Below are positions 18,603-27,492 of a DNA stretch of 64,000 bases, piece by piece. A model generated the notes under the pieces. It saw only the letters and a program-made list of their open reading frames with translations. It was not told the origin of the DNA and ran no database searches. The position numbers and the translations under genes are program-made. The DNA is from Bacillota bacterium (GTDB lineage Bacteria; Bacillota; Clostridia; Acetivibrionales; DTU013): the NCBI GenBank assembly GCA_023433505.1, contig JAEZCO010000054.1, forward strand, positions 62,001 to 126,000, in the 5' to 3' direction. Every line of letters begins with the position of its first letter. Within the stretch, counting starts at the first letter, position 1.

Positions 18603-21600
18603 TCAATCCTTAATCAATTCTTTAAACCTGAGCATAATTTTTTCAAACTGGGGAGCGTCAATATATGCTGTCGGGACCAGCCTTGTTTCCGTATCGCCTG
18701 TTATCAGTCCTAACCCTACTCCGGCACGCAAATATCGCGCTGCCCAGGCTTTTATTTCATCTTTATCGTTAAACTTGCTTAAATCCCCCAGCGCAGCGCT
18801 CCTGCCGGTTGCTTTCTCATAAGCCCTTACAAGTACGGCTGCCAGTTCCTGCTTCGTAATCTTTCTGACAGGCTTGAAGGCACCGCTGTCTCCCGAAATA
18901 ATCCCTGCGTCCACAGATGCCTGAATACTATCTGCATACCAGCTCTTATCCGTTACATCTTTAAAATGGTTATTATACTTTACAGATTTCAGCTTAATTG
19001 CGTCGATAATGTCAAATATCGCTTCTACTCTGGTTACCATATCCTTATCCGCAGGCAGGGACTGATCCACCAATACGGCTTTCCCCCATTTTTCCCTGCT
19101 TTGCGCATTGCCGTCCACTCCATTCCAGAACCATTGTGCGTTTCTGTTTTGACCGTCGCTATTGTCAAAGCCCATGTCGAACCGCATCATTCTGCCGATT
19201 GCAGGATCATCGACATTTATATCCTTCCATTGAATCGCAGCTTCAATGGAATACCCTTTTTTGTCTGCATTCATTGTCACAGCCATGTCAACAAGTGCTT
19301 TTTCAGTCGTATTAAACCAGAAGTAAGGGAATTTACCTCCCTGGACCAAGGTTCCCCCGCTCAGTACCAGCTGCTTGTCTTTGATTCTCATTCTTCCGGC
19401 CTGTTCGACTTTTTCCGGACCAAAGAACAATTCCACGGCATCGCCGTCCCACACCGAATGATCCGGATTATTGTTTATCCTTGGAGTAGGGTCCTTGATA
19501 TTCGCCGCAATATATAAACAATTCTTATCCCAGGCCAGGCGCATATCCGCTGACATATCCGTATGTCCAATCCCCATGGCACGGTCTTTTGTGTCAATAA
19601 TTCCCGGCTGGCATTGTGCCCACACCTTCTCATCAATAATTCCGTCTACCTTGATCGGGGAGCTGGATTTCGTAATTCTGTAAGTCTTATCAGCGACTCT
19701 GTCTTCTCTCACAGGGTTGATATATGGTTTCTGCTTCCCTAAAACCAGGTCATAGATCGCATAATTTGTTTTCATTACAAATTCCAGCAGGACTTTATAC
19801 GGTCTGTCAACGCCATTTATGAGCCCAACTGCATAATTTTCACCGTCATATCCTTCAAACCATCTGCCCGTCGATGCCTGGTCCAGGTTTTGAAACCAGT
19901 GGGTCCCCACCACATATCCCGATGCGGCTGCCTGCTCGACATAGTTTCTGTATGCCTGGCCTCTTTGCTGCTCCGTGTCAACAGGAATAATACCCGCGCC
20001 AAGTCCCTCTCCCATATCTCCATAATGAAACTCGGTAAACATAAAGGGTACCCCGCCTGACTCTTTATACATCGTTTTAAGCATATCCAGGTCAATGTTA
20101 TATGTATAGTAATTCATTGATATCACATCCAAATACTTACCTGCCATTTTGCATAATATCCCTCTCAGGACCTCATCCCTTATTACCGCATTAAACCAGC
20201 GGTCCCCCATAAGCAGGTGATTTTTATCATACTTGCGAAATAGCGTTGAAACCATTTTATAGTATTTTTCCAGATATATGGCGATAAAATCATCCATATC
20301 GGCTGACGCCGCTTCATTGTTAACTTTCAGCTCCGCTTCATACAGCTCGCCAAAGTTTTTGAAGGACATTTCCCAGGCTGCATTAAAGCTGGAAATATCT
20401 TTGTATTTTTCTTTAAGCATGTCAACCAGACGCTTTTTAGATGCAACTTCGCTTGCTTTTGTCGCAGGGATGAAATTTTTGATTTTATGGAAATCATATT
20501 CATTATCAATGAAATACCCAATAACATAATCTTCATCCGCATGCTTTGGAAGATAGTCTGCAAAGCTCTCTTCAGTTTCCTTTTCACAATTTTCACTGAA
20601 CACGTCAGGAATGTTTATGCCGTCAATGCTGCCGCCTACAACGCCCAGCTGATGCACTGCCGAATAATCCAGCCCTTTTGCCATGTCATTTTCAGTAAAA
20701 GCACCCGCCGTATTAAATCCCCACTTTTTAAGCCTTTCTACGGATGTCTTATAGAATTTTTCTTCATTATACGCCTCTCCTGTTTTCCTGATCCTGTTTG
20801 CTATATAGAAAGAAAAATTATCAGTCACATTTCCTGTATCCTCTCCGGTATTCAGGTAAGCCGTATTAAATTCTTTCTTTTCCTCTTCGGTGGCTGGCAG
20901 CCAATTGTATATATACTCCCTGCCCTTCACATAGGTGTATGAAGGACTGCCTGTGCAATTTGTACCGACACTGAAAAATACGTTACCCAGAGGGTCTACA
21001 AGCACACTTTTATTATCCTCCGTTTTCTGAACGTGAAAGTACCCTGTTGCTTCCAGTCCCAATTTTTCCTTACTTCCCGGCAGTCCGCCGAATTTATCTG
21101 TCTCAGGCGGTTTCAGGCTGCCGTAATATGCTTCGTCAATTGCAACATCCGATTTCAGCTGTTCATCACCGGTTATTTTTCCCGGATAGTCGACAGCCTT
21201 TATCTGCCCGTACTTGTCTACCTTTTCGTCTGCATCCGATGAATAGGATGCCGACGTACTATAGCTGTCAAGCTTTCCTTTTTTCTTTGCATAAGCATAT
21301 ACGATGGTCGAACTGGTAATTTTCAAAGGTTCCGTATATAACCTTATGTCCGGCTCACGGCTGGTATGGTAATAGATCTCCGCCCCCTCCTCGATGGTTG
21401 ACAGCTTCACCGCAGTATCTCCGGTTATCTTTTGAGGCCCGGGCTCAAAGGTTACCGGTGCACAATTATAATTTATAATTACCCTGGAAAGCTGCGTCCC
21501 CCATGATTCATCCGCATTGGCGCGTTTTGGCAAAACTATTTTGACATACCTGCTTCCGCTTGGAAAAACGTATGTGTCATATACGTATAATGGGAAATCT

Positions 21601-22031
21601 CCATTGGGGGTTATATTTTTGCTTAGATCAAGCCTTTCATAATTTACCCCGTCTGCGGAAGCATATGCCGATAAATCATAAGAATTTACATCTTCAGCCC
21701 ATAAATACATATAGCAGTTTATTACTACGGACGTTATGTCCATATCACCGGATTTATATAGTATATACATCTCATTACCGGAAGGATATTGGGTCAACCG
21801 CATCTTATCATTTTCAAACACTCCCGGATCGCCGTTGTCAGAGCTAAAATCCTTCGAGTAATCATACATTTTACTGTAATCGTCCAGGTCATCCACTATA
21901 GCACCTGACGTTAACGATACTTTAGCGATAGCTTTCGTTTCAGCGCTTATGGGTACCGGTGCAGTGATCATTGCTAAAATAATCGCAAAAATAATTGCAA
22001 AAGATATTACTTTTCTTACATTCCTAATCAT
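18603..22031 (-). CDS. S-layer anchored glycoside hydrolase (clan A, agarase/beta-galactosidase-like) with CBM9-like module
   Basis: An 1142-residue secreted, surface-attached enzyme. Residues 1-30 form a signal peptide (hydrophobic core, then ISAET). A beta-rich region follows to about 200, then a chitobiase C-terminal-like module (about 205-260, AEIYYHTS). A TIM-barrel of the GH42/GH50 kind starts with LVDPLGNVFFSVGTNCTG near 335. Candidate catalytic residues are the Glu of FIDNEYDF and the Glu of PFMFTEFHYG, the NE and E positions expected of clan GH-A. A CBM9-like module follows (about 795-965, PIKVDGIIDEKVW). Two S-layer homology modules close the protein (about 1010-1135, FKDVTDKSWYADSI and a second ending GLITGDTETR). 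Start has TTTGGAGGG upstream. Substrate is not determined; its neighbour is GH26. Confidence 0.75.
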   Translation of the reverse strand: MIRNVRKVISFAIIFAIILAMITAPVPISAETKAIAKVSLTSGAIVDDLDDYSKMYDYSKDFSSDNGDPGVFENDKMRLTQYPSGNEMYILYKSGDMDITSVVINCYMYLWAEDVNSYDLSAYASADGVNYERLDLSKNITPNGDFPLYVYDTYVFPSGSRYVKIVLPKRANADESWGTQLSRVIINYNCAPVTFEPGPQKITGDTAVKLSTIEEGAEIYYHTSREPDIRLYTEPLKITSSTIVYAYAKKKGKLDSYSTSASYSSDADEKVDKYGQIKAVDYPGKITGDEQLKSDVAIDEAYYGSLKPPETDKFGGLPGSKEKLGLEATGYFHVQKTEDNKSVLVDPLGNVFFSVGTNCTGSPSYTYVKGREYIYNWLPATEEEKKEFNTAYLNTGEDTGNVTDNFSFYIANRIRKTGEAYNEEKFYKTSVERLKKWGFNTAGAFTENDMAKGLDYSAVHQLGVVGGSIDGINIPDVFSENCEKETEESFADYLPKHADEDYVIGYFIDNEYDFHKIKNFIPATKASEVASKKRLVDMLKEKYKDISSFNAAWEMSFKNFGELYEAELKVNNEAASADMDDFIAIYLEKYYKMVSTLFRKYDKNHLLMGDRWFNAVIRDEVLRGILCKMAGKYLDVISMNYYTYNIDLDMLKTMYKESGGVPFMFTEFHYGDMGEGLGAGIIPVDTEQQRGQAYRNYVEQAAASGYVVGTHWFQNLDQASTGRWFEGYDGENYAVGLINGVDRPYKVLLEFVMKTNYAIYDLVLGKQKPYINPVREDRVADKTYRITKSSSPIKVDGIIDEKVWAQCQPGIIDTKDRAMGIGHTDMSADMRLAWDKNCLYIAANIKDPTPRINNNPDHSVWDGDAVELFFGPEKVEQAGRMRIKDKQLVLSGGTLVQGGKFPYFWFNTTEKALVDMAVTMNADKKGYSIEAAIQWKDINVDDPAIGRMMRFDMGFDNSDGQNRNAQWFWNGVDGNAQSREKWGKAVLVDQSLPADKDMVTRVEAIFDIIDAIKLKSVKYNNHFKDVTDKSWYADSIQASVDAGIISGDSGAFKPVRKITKQELAAVLVRAYEKATGRSAALGDLSKFNDKDEIKAWAARYLRAGVGLGLITGDTETRLVPTAYIDAPQFEKIMLRFKELIKD

Positions 22032-22221
22032 TCTTATCCCTCCAAATTATTCTGGGTTCTATCCGCCGACAAATAAATTCAATATCCGGCTTTTATATTT
22101 TTTTCGATATCCGGAACAAGCGGAAAGATCCGGATGAAATGGAGGAGCATTACAAATCTTTCCGCAAGTCCGGTGAGGAAGCATAATGGTTGTTTTTCAT
22201 CCATCCTCTGGGTCTATGAAG

Positions 22222-23232
22222 TTACCACAAGGCTTTAAACTTGTTACCGGCATTAACCAGTTCAGGCGATGTCAGCAGATGGTTTCCGTCATCCGCATTA
22301 TAATTGAAATACAATTGAGCAAATATCTTGGAATCAATGCCTGCCATCCAGTCATGCATCCATTGAATAAAATACGGATTGTCACCGCCGCCATGACCAT
22401 CAGGTCTTATATCGACTCCCCATTCGCCGATGATTATTTTTTTGCCGGTACTGGTGCTTAAGGAGCTTAGCCAGTTAAGTCCATATGTTTGTGTTGTATA
22501 ATAATTCCACGCATTTGTCCACCGGGTGAGTTTCTGAGCAGCCGTTGCATTCGCAGGAATCGGATAAGTATTGTCAGCCCAGCAATCATCGTAAATATCC
22601 GCTCCTATATAATTCACATATGAATTTCCGGGATATGCCGTATCCAAATTTACATTTCCATCGGCAACACCAAGTGCCGGACACCACAAAAATTTGAACG
22701 ACGAACTGGCTTTTTTCATAGCCGTCACTTCTTTGCGCCAGCAATTGACGAATGCAGTTTCTGCTCCGTCACCTGCATAATACGAGTTCCAGGTTCCGTT
22801 AAATTCCCATCCCAGTCGTATAATCATTGAGCCAAGCCCGTAGCTTTTCAGATTATCCCCTAAAGACCTGAAGTAACCATCGTAGCTGCCGGCCGCCCCT
22901 GCGGAAAGTGTACTTGAACCGTCATAGGGCAGCATGGGGACCGAAAGGATAAGCTTATTAAGCAAGCCCGTCTGCTGCCAGTAATCAAGCAGCCAGTTGC
23001 ACCACACAATGTTATCCCATGAATCACTATATGGGTCTATACAGTCAATTACATAGCTCTCGCTCCTGCCTACCCAGGATTCAAAATTCTGATGAAGATT
23101 GCCAATGTAGCATTCCTCAGCATTTCCCTGATAACTTCCCATAGTGTCATGGCTTGCAAAAGCAGCTCCCTGTGACAAAGTAACAAGCAAAAGGACAACC
23201 GCAAACAACATGCAAATTTTCTTCTTAATCAT
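22222..23232 (-). CDS. secreted GH26 beta-mannanase-like endoglycanase
   Basis: A 336-residue secreted enzyme. The signal peptide (residues 1-26, ending GAAFA-S) is followed directly by the catalytic domain. Family 26 landmarks are present: RLGWEFNG with acid/base Glu143 and KIIIGEWGVD with nucleophile Glu270. The length fits a single catalytic domain with no carbohydrate-binding module or dockerin. The product would be free extracellular mannan- or glucan-cleaving enzyme. A GGGAGGG ribosome site precedes the start. The leader carries a 10-bp hairpin and, further up, a perfect 18-bp palindrome. It is immediately upstream of the S-layer anchored glycosidase, with a 190-base gap. Confidence 0.88.
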   Translation of the reverse strand: MIKKKICMLFAVVLLLVTLSQGAAFASHDTMGSYQGNAEECYIGNLHQNFESWVGRSESYVIDCIDPYSDSWDNIVWCNWLLDYWQQTGLLNKLILSVPMLPYDGSSTLSAGAAGSYDGYFRSLGDNLKSYGLGSMIIRLGWEFNGTWNSYYAGDGAETAFVNCWRKEVTAMKKASSSFKFLWCPALGVADGNVNLDTAYPGNSYVNYIGADIYDDCWADNTYPIPANATAAQKLTRWTNAWNYYTTQTYGLNWLSSLSTSTGKKIIIGEWGVDIRPDGHGGGDNPYFIQWMHDWMAGIDSKIFAQLYFNYNADDGNHLLTSPELVNAGNKFKALW

Positions 23233-23247
23233 ATCTACCCTCCCTCA

Positions 23248-23271
23248 CTTAAATTCCCTTTGGAATTTAAG
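23248..23271. promoter_or_regulatory. 10-bp perfect hairpin in the GH26 leader
   Basis: CTTAAATTCC (23248-23257) and GGAATTTAAG (23262-23271) enclose a CTTT loop, 16 bases before the GH26 start codon. The stem is AT-rich, close to but not covering the ribosome site. It could be an operator dyad or an mRNA 5' stem. Confidence 0.5.
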
Positions 23272-23381
23272 AATACAGTACTTTTTTCTTTCAGCGAAAA
23301 AGCAAGCCTGAGAATTATTAAGGAGATCTTATACAGGGCATAACATCACCTCGCTTCCTTAAGAATAGTGAAAGATTATGG

Positions 23382-23399
23382 ATTTTAGCGCGCTAAAAT
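23382..23399. promoter_or_regulatory. 18-bp perfect palindrome, LacI-family-like operator
   Basis: ATTTTAGCGCGCTAAAAT is an uninterrupted palindrome with a central CpG, the usual form of LacI/GalR-type operators. It lies 150 bases upstream of the GH26 start on the minus strand, next to TATATT and CATAAT boxes that could serve as -10 elements. No classical LacI repressor is encoded in the window. Confidence 0.6.
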
Positions 23400-23483
23400 A
23401 TAAACATTTCTGTTTCCTTAGTGCTAATTACAGAATGATGTAAGTGTTTTGGGAAAAATGGACATATGCAAAATAATATATCT

Positions 23484-24164
23484 CTAGTCCGAAGATGTAC
23501 CTGCTTTATCAGCTTCAAATACACTCATGCAATTTACAGCATTTAGCGCATGTACCATTTCATAAATCCTTGACGGGACTAATCTATATCTGGATAATTG
23601 CTTTGACTCAACAACAAGAACAACCGATTTGCATCGGACTGCCGTTAACATCTCCTCATACATTCCGTTTTTATTTAGAAACATAGATTCCTGATCAGAA
23701 CTGCCATTATCTGTTGTGTGAAATGGATTATCATAATAAAGAGCATTTTTAAATTGATTTGAAGCACTCTTTTGTTTATAGCTTTGGACGCAGCCACTGA
23801 AGACGTATTTTGCATCCGGTTCATTTTTAAATATATAAAACTTCACATATGCTCCATAATCAGAATTGCTGTTTATATGCTGATTTATATAATATGAAAG
23901 CAGCGCACAGTTCCGGCCCTCATAGCTGAAGTTGTCATAATACTTTAAATTATCGATTCTTGTGGGTGCAGACGGTATCTGTGTATCGATTATCAATGGC
24001 TTCAGAGCATCAGGCACATTACTTTGTGACGATGGTTTCCACATATAGGAATAATATAGGATAGAAGCCGCCAGAACAGCTGCAACAGTTGAGACACTTA
24101 TGATCAAGATTGATTTCCGCTTACTTTTCGGGTACGCAGATTTACCAGTATATTTTTCATTCAT
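23484..24164 (-). CDS. membrane-anchored protein of unknown function
   Basis: A 226-residue protein I do not recognise. A basic N-terminus (KSKRKS) precedes one membrane segment (about residues 18-42, ILIISVSTVAAVLAASILYY). The remaining 180 residues would be outside the cell: mixed alpha/beta, rich in Tyr, Asn and Ser, with scattered cysteines. No lipobox is visible. The start has GGAG 8 bases upstream. Its upstream region carries copy B of the promoter-region repeat. It lies upstream of the GH26 gene on the same strand with a 251-base gap, so it is probably a separate transcript. The domain could be a sensor or ligand-binding module, but nothing proves this. Confidence 0.65.
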   Translation of the reverse strand: MNEKYTGKSAYPKSKRKSILIISVSTVAAVLAASILYYSYMWKPSSQSNVPDALKPLIIDTQIPSAPTRIDNLKYYDNFSYEGRNCALLSYYINQHINSNSDYGAYVKFYIFKNEPDAKYVFSGCVQSYKQKSASNQFKNALYYDNPFHTTDNGSSDQESMFLNKNGMYEEMLTAVRCKSVVLVVESKQLSRYRLVPSRIYEMVHALNAVNCMSVFEADKAGTSSD

Positions 24165-24396
24165 CCTGGAACTCCTTTCATTTCTCTGCAGAGCTCTCTT
24201 TTTCCTAATGTCGGTAAAGACTATCTCCCGCTTTCAGGCAAAATAAACTTCAATGCATGGCTGAATTCAGCTCAAATCCTGCCGTTTTACAGTTAACGTC
24301 GTGATGTATGATCAAGTAATCCAGGTTGCATCGTCAATGTACTCAGCTTTGTACATACAAAAGCCAAAAAGTTGATCTAAGTTCTCTTTATTTCTG

Positions 24397-24511
24397 CACC
24401 GGTGTTTGTGTAAGGACCTGTAAAATCATTATAATATCTTATAATATTGTTTGTATATATGAAAATGGTAACTGAAATTGTTATCCTTTTGGATTTACTT
24501 TATCAAAACTT
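24397..24511. repeat. 116-bp promoter-region repeat, copy B
   Basis: Matches 14823-14938 in the same orientation over its full length, at about 80 percent by eye. The plus-strand -10 box TACAAT seen beside copy A is not conserved here. Copy B lies 233 bases upstream of the membrane-anchored unknown at 23484-24164. Confidence 0.75.
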
Positions 24512-24558
24512 CGTCCTAACCCATATAACTTTATGACTGTTTTATGATATAACAACAA

Positions 24559-24600
24559 AAATCGAAGTACATATCATCAAAATGATAAGTACTTCGATTT
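24559..24600 (-). terminator. terminator of the polyol/ketose operon
   Basis: AAATCGAAGTAC (24559-24570) pairs with GTACTTCGATTT (24589-24600), and inside it TATCAT pairs with ATGATA. On the minus strand the stem is followed by TTTGTTG. It lies 113 bases beyond the SDR stop codon at the end of the operon. Confidence 0.7.
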
Positions 24601-24712
24601 AGATACACTAATTTCAAACCTTGTTGTGTCTACCTGTCTGTTGTGCCTTCACAATACGCATGCACTCGCTGTCGCGTACATTTGCTTTTAACCAGCTTTT
24701 GTTTATGACTGA

Positions 24713-25477
24713 TTAAATGCACGTAAATGCTCCATCTACCACTATATCCGAGCCTGTAGTAAAGGTGGACGCATCGCTGGCAAGGTATAAGACCACCCCT
24801 TGCAGCTCTTCCGGATTTCCCATCCGTCTGACAGGGGTGCTGTCAACCCATGTTGGGATCCATTGTGTGGCCTTCCTGGTCATTTCAGTTGCTATATAGC
24901 CCGGGCTTATGGAGTTTACCCTTACATTATGAGGAGCCCATTCAACGGCAAGTGATTTTGTCAGCATGATCACTCCGGCCTTTGATGCATTATAGGCGCT
25001 TTGCGGCTGAGGATAATTGACTATATGGCCGGACATTGACGCAGTAGTGATAATGGAGCCCTTGCCATTTTTGATCATTAACCGCCCTACCGCCTGGGCT
25101 GCCAGGAAAACGCCGGTAAGATTGATGTCTATGACCTTTCTCCATGACTCATACGACATCTCCTCCGCCTTTTCGTTGATGCAGATTCCCGCATTGCAAA
25201 ATGCAATATCAATCGTACCTAAAGCGCCTACAACTTCAGCAACCATTCCATTAACGTCCTCAGGATTTGTAACATCGGTCTTTACGGCAATTGCATTTAC
25301 ACCGTAAATTTCAAGTTCTTTTGCAGTTTTTAAAGCTTCATCCATATCCCTGTCAACAACGGCTATATTTGCACCTGCCTCTGCAAGTGAAACTGCTACG
25401 CTTTTACCTATGCCCCTTGCGCCTCCTGTGATGAGTGCAACCTTTCCCTTAAGACTAAATTTGTCCATGATATTCAT
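24713..25477 (-). CDS. SDR family oxidoreductase (sugar or polyol dehydrogenase-like)
   Basis: A 254-residue classical short-chain dehydrogenase. The cofactor motif TGGARGIGK begins at T17, NAG lies at 95-97, the catalytic Ser is in TTASMSG near 147, and Tyr162/Lys166 form YNASK. The Asp at the end of the second beta strand (VVDRDMD) favours NAD(H). It is the last gene of an operon with an importer, two zinc dehydrogenases and D-psicose 3-epimerase, so it probably interconverts a sugar alcohol and a ketose, or a sugar acid and its keto form. The start has GGAGG 8 bases upstream. Specificity is inferred only. Confidence 0.85.
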   Translation of the reverse strand: MNIMDKFSLKGKVALITGGARGIGKSVAVSLAEAGANIAVVDRDMDEALKTAKELEIYGVNAIAVKTDVTNPEDVNGMVAEVVGALGTIDIAFCNAGICINEKAEEMSYESWRKVIDINLTGVFLAAQAVGRLMIKNGKGSIITTASMSGHIVNYPQPQSAYNASKAGVIMLTKSLAVEWAPHNVRVNSISPGYIATEMTRKATQWIPTWVDSTPVRRMGNPEELQGVVLYLASDASTFTTGSDIVVDGAFTCI

Positions 25478-25509
25478 AATCCATCCTCCATTTTACTATA
25501 TTAGGTTAA

Positions 25510-26379
25510 TTAGTATTCAAGCATATACCGAGAGAAATTAAGCGCATCCCGGGCATCGCTGTCCAACCCGGCCTCGTCCGCACCCTGGCTTATATCCCGC
25601 CACACTTTGATATTTGAGCCAACCGTCCCTCCCATCCTTACAAAGGGCTCCATTACGACTCCGTTCCTGTATCCGATATCTCTCAATGCTTCGCCGATTT
25701 CACCCCAGGGTATACGGCCCTTGCCAGGAACCTTGCGGTTGCATTCCCCGGTATGCAAATGGCCCAGGTAGGCCCCGGCTGTTCGGATTGCTCCACCGAT
25801 ACTGTCTTCCTCAATATTCATGTGAAAGGTATCCAGCATGACTTTCACATTCGGATGGCCAACCTGCTTAACAAAATCGACACCCTCTTTTGCAGTATTC
25901 AATAAGTAGTTCTCAAAACGGTTCAATACCTCAAGACAATAATCAACACCACATGCTTCCGCGACCTTTGCAATTTCACTTACGCTTTCCGCACTCCGCT
26001 CCCAGTCGCCCTGTTTGTCTATAGGCTGCGTATAATCTACCGGCCAGTAGGAATATAATGCTCCCCCGATGGTATGGATGTTTAATTTATACAGCCGCTT
26101 GAGAAGGTCCGTAAAGAATTCCCTGGCGTATTTTCTTACGGCAGGATCGCTGGAAGAGAGGTTTTGCCGGCTGCTTGGCCCATGTCCCACAGTAAGGATG
26201 ATGCCGTTGGCTTCTGCACAGGCTTTCAACTCTGCAAGTTGAAGGCTGCTATAGTGAGGCAAAGGTGATGCCGCTATCTCTAAAATATCAAAGCCCAGCC
26301 TGGCGGCTTTTTCTATATAGTACTTATAATCAGCTTCCCACTCCTGTTCCCAATATGCATAATAAATACCGTACTTCAT
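25510..26379 (-). CDS. dpe: D-psicose (D-allulose) 3-epimerase
   Basis: A 289-residue TIM-barrel enzyme that epimerises ketohexoses at C3, for example D-fructose and D-psicose. The sequence closely follows the characterised Clostridium cellulolyticum D-psicose 3-epimerase: MKYGIYYAYWEQEW at the start, IGGALYSYWPVD near 104, MLDTFHMNIEE near 181. The four metal-binding residues Glu150, Asp183, His209 and Glu244 are all present at the same numbering. EVLNRFE, LHTGECNR and VVMEPFVRMGG mark the active site. A GAGGAGG site precedes the start. It lies between a zinc dehydrogenase and an SDR, so epimerisation is probably paired with polyol oxidation. Function is near certain for the family; D-tagatose activity cannot be excluded. 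Confidence 0.92.
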   Translation of the reverse strand: MKYGIYYAYWEQEWEADYKYYIEKAARLGFDILEIAASPLPHYSSLQLAELKACAEANGIILTVGHGPSSRQNLSSSDPAVRKYAREFFTDLLKRLYKLNIHTIGGALYSYWPVDYTQPIDKQGDWERSAESVSEIAKVAEACGVDYCLEVLNRFENYLLNTAKEGVDFVKQVGHPNVKVMLDTFHMNIEEDSIGGAIRTAGAYLGHLHTGECNRKVPGKGRIPWGEIGEALRDIGYRNGVVMEPFVRMGGTVGSNIKVWRDISQGADEAGLDSDARDALNFSRYMLEY

Positions 26380-26407
26380 CGCTTACTCCTCCTCTTTGAC
26401 CTGGAAA

Positions 26408-27445
26408 TCAATCAAATACAATCACACTCTTTACAATATTGGCAGCGTTTTTAAGGGTTTCTGAAAATGCCCATGGAGTATCTGCAAATAGGAATTTATC
26501 AGAAATGATGCCTTTAATATCGATTTTTCCGTCTGCAATGGCTGCAATGGCAGTCGGATATAAGTTCCTGTAACGGAAAATCGACTTGATTGTAAGCTCC
26601 CTGGTGCTGATTGGGCCTATGCTTAACCCGTTAACAGCGTCACATGCAAGTCCGACCCAAACGATTGTTGCCCCTGGCTTTGCTACTTTTACAGTCTGGC
26701 ATATTGTGGTATTTGTACCCGCACAGTCAATAACCACCTGTGCACCCTTGCCGGAAGTCAACCTGTTGATTTCCGCCAGAATATCGCATTCCTTTGCATT
26801 CAAGGTTACCGCACCCATACCCCTTGCTACAGACAGCCTCTTTTCAATGATATCGACAACTATGACCCTTGTAGCGCCATAGGCCTTTGAAGCCAGGAGT
26901 GATACCAACCCTATGCAGCCGGCGCCAAAGATCACAACGGTATCGCCCAGCTTTACCCCGCCTGTCAAAGCAGCATTAATACCAATTGCCAACGGCTCTA
27001 CCAAAGCCCCTTCCACGGATGAGACATGATCAGGCAGCTTGAATGCAAATTGCGCCGGATGGGAAACGAAATTCATCAAGCACCCATGGTAGGGAGGTGT
27101 AGCAAAGAATTTAACATCAGGGCAAAGATTATATTTGCCGGACAGGCAAAATTCGCAGGCTCCGCAGGGCACACCCGGTTCAAGGGCAACTCTGTCGCCC
27201 GCCCTTAAATGCGTAACCTTGCTGCCGGCCTCCACGACTGTTCCTGCGCACTCATGCCCTAAGATAAAGGGATATTCAACGATAAAATCACCAATTTTGC
27301 CATGGGAGTAATAATGCACATCCGAACCACAGACACCAACGGCCTCCATTTTGACCAAAACCTCATCCGCTTTGATGATTGGTACTTCCAGCTCACAGAA
27401 TTCAATCTTTTCTATTCCGGTTAAAAATGCAGCTGTATTTTTCAT
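26408..27445 (-). CDS. zinc-dependent sugar alcohol dehydrogenase (sorbitol/xylitol dehydrogenase-like)
   Basis: A 345-residue medium-chain dehydrogenase. The preferred start at 27445 lies 9 bases after GGAGG; an ATG four codons upstream overlaps that site. Catalytic zinc ligands are visible in GVCGSDVHYYSHG and LGHECAG. The structural zinc loop has CGACEFCLSGKYNLC, all four Cys intact. The nucleotide-binding turn is FGAGCIGLV. The overall pattern matches polyol dehydrogenases that oxidise D-sorbitol, xylitol or L-iditol to ketoses. It follows another paralogous dehydrogenase by 47 bases and precedes the 3-epimerase by 28. The exact polyol is unknown. Confidence 0.86.
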   Translation of the reverse strand: MKNTAAFLTGIEKIEFCELEVPIIKADEVLVKMEAVGVCGSDVHYYSHGKIGDFIVEYPFILGHECAGTVVEAGSKVTHLRAGDRVALEPGVPCGACEFCLSGKYNLCPDVKFFATPPYHGCLMNFVSHPAQFAFKLPDHVSSVEGALVEPLAIGINAALTGGVKLGDTVVIFGAGCIGLVSLLASKAYGATRVIVVDIIEKRLSVARGMGAVTLNAKECDILAEINRLTSGKGAQVVIDCAGTNTTICQTVKVAKPGATIVWVGLACDAVNGLSIGPISTRELTIKSIFRYRNLYPTAIAAIADGKIDIKGIISDKFLFADTPWAFSETLKNAANIVKSVIVFD

Positions 27446-27492
27446 ACTGCCCTCCATAAAAATCAGGTATTGCTATCGGTTACATTGCAAGG

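Larger units (their letters stand above)
24165..24712. other. 548-base gap holding a promoter-region repeat and a terminator
   Basis: No gene is supported here. It holds copy B of the 116-bp repeat (24397-24511) and the terminator hairpin of the polyol operon (24559-24600). The remainder (24165-24396) has no structure I can name. Confidence 0.6.

Noticed and set aside
22083..22186. Protein-like plus-strand tail, about 30 codons, ending RKSGEEA and a stop
   Set aside because: Too short, no start or ribosome site, and it lies in the leader of a minus-strand gene; it may be a remnant of a lost gene but I cannot name it.
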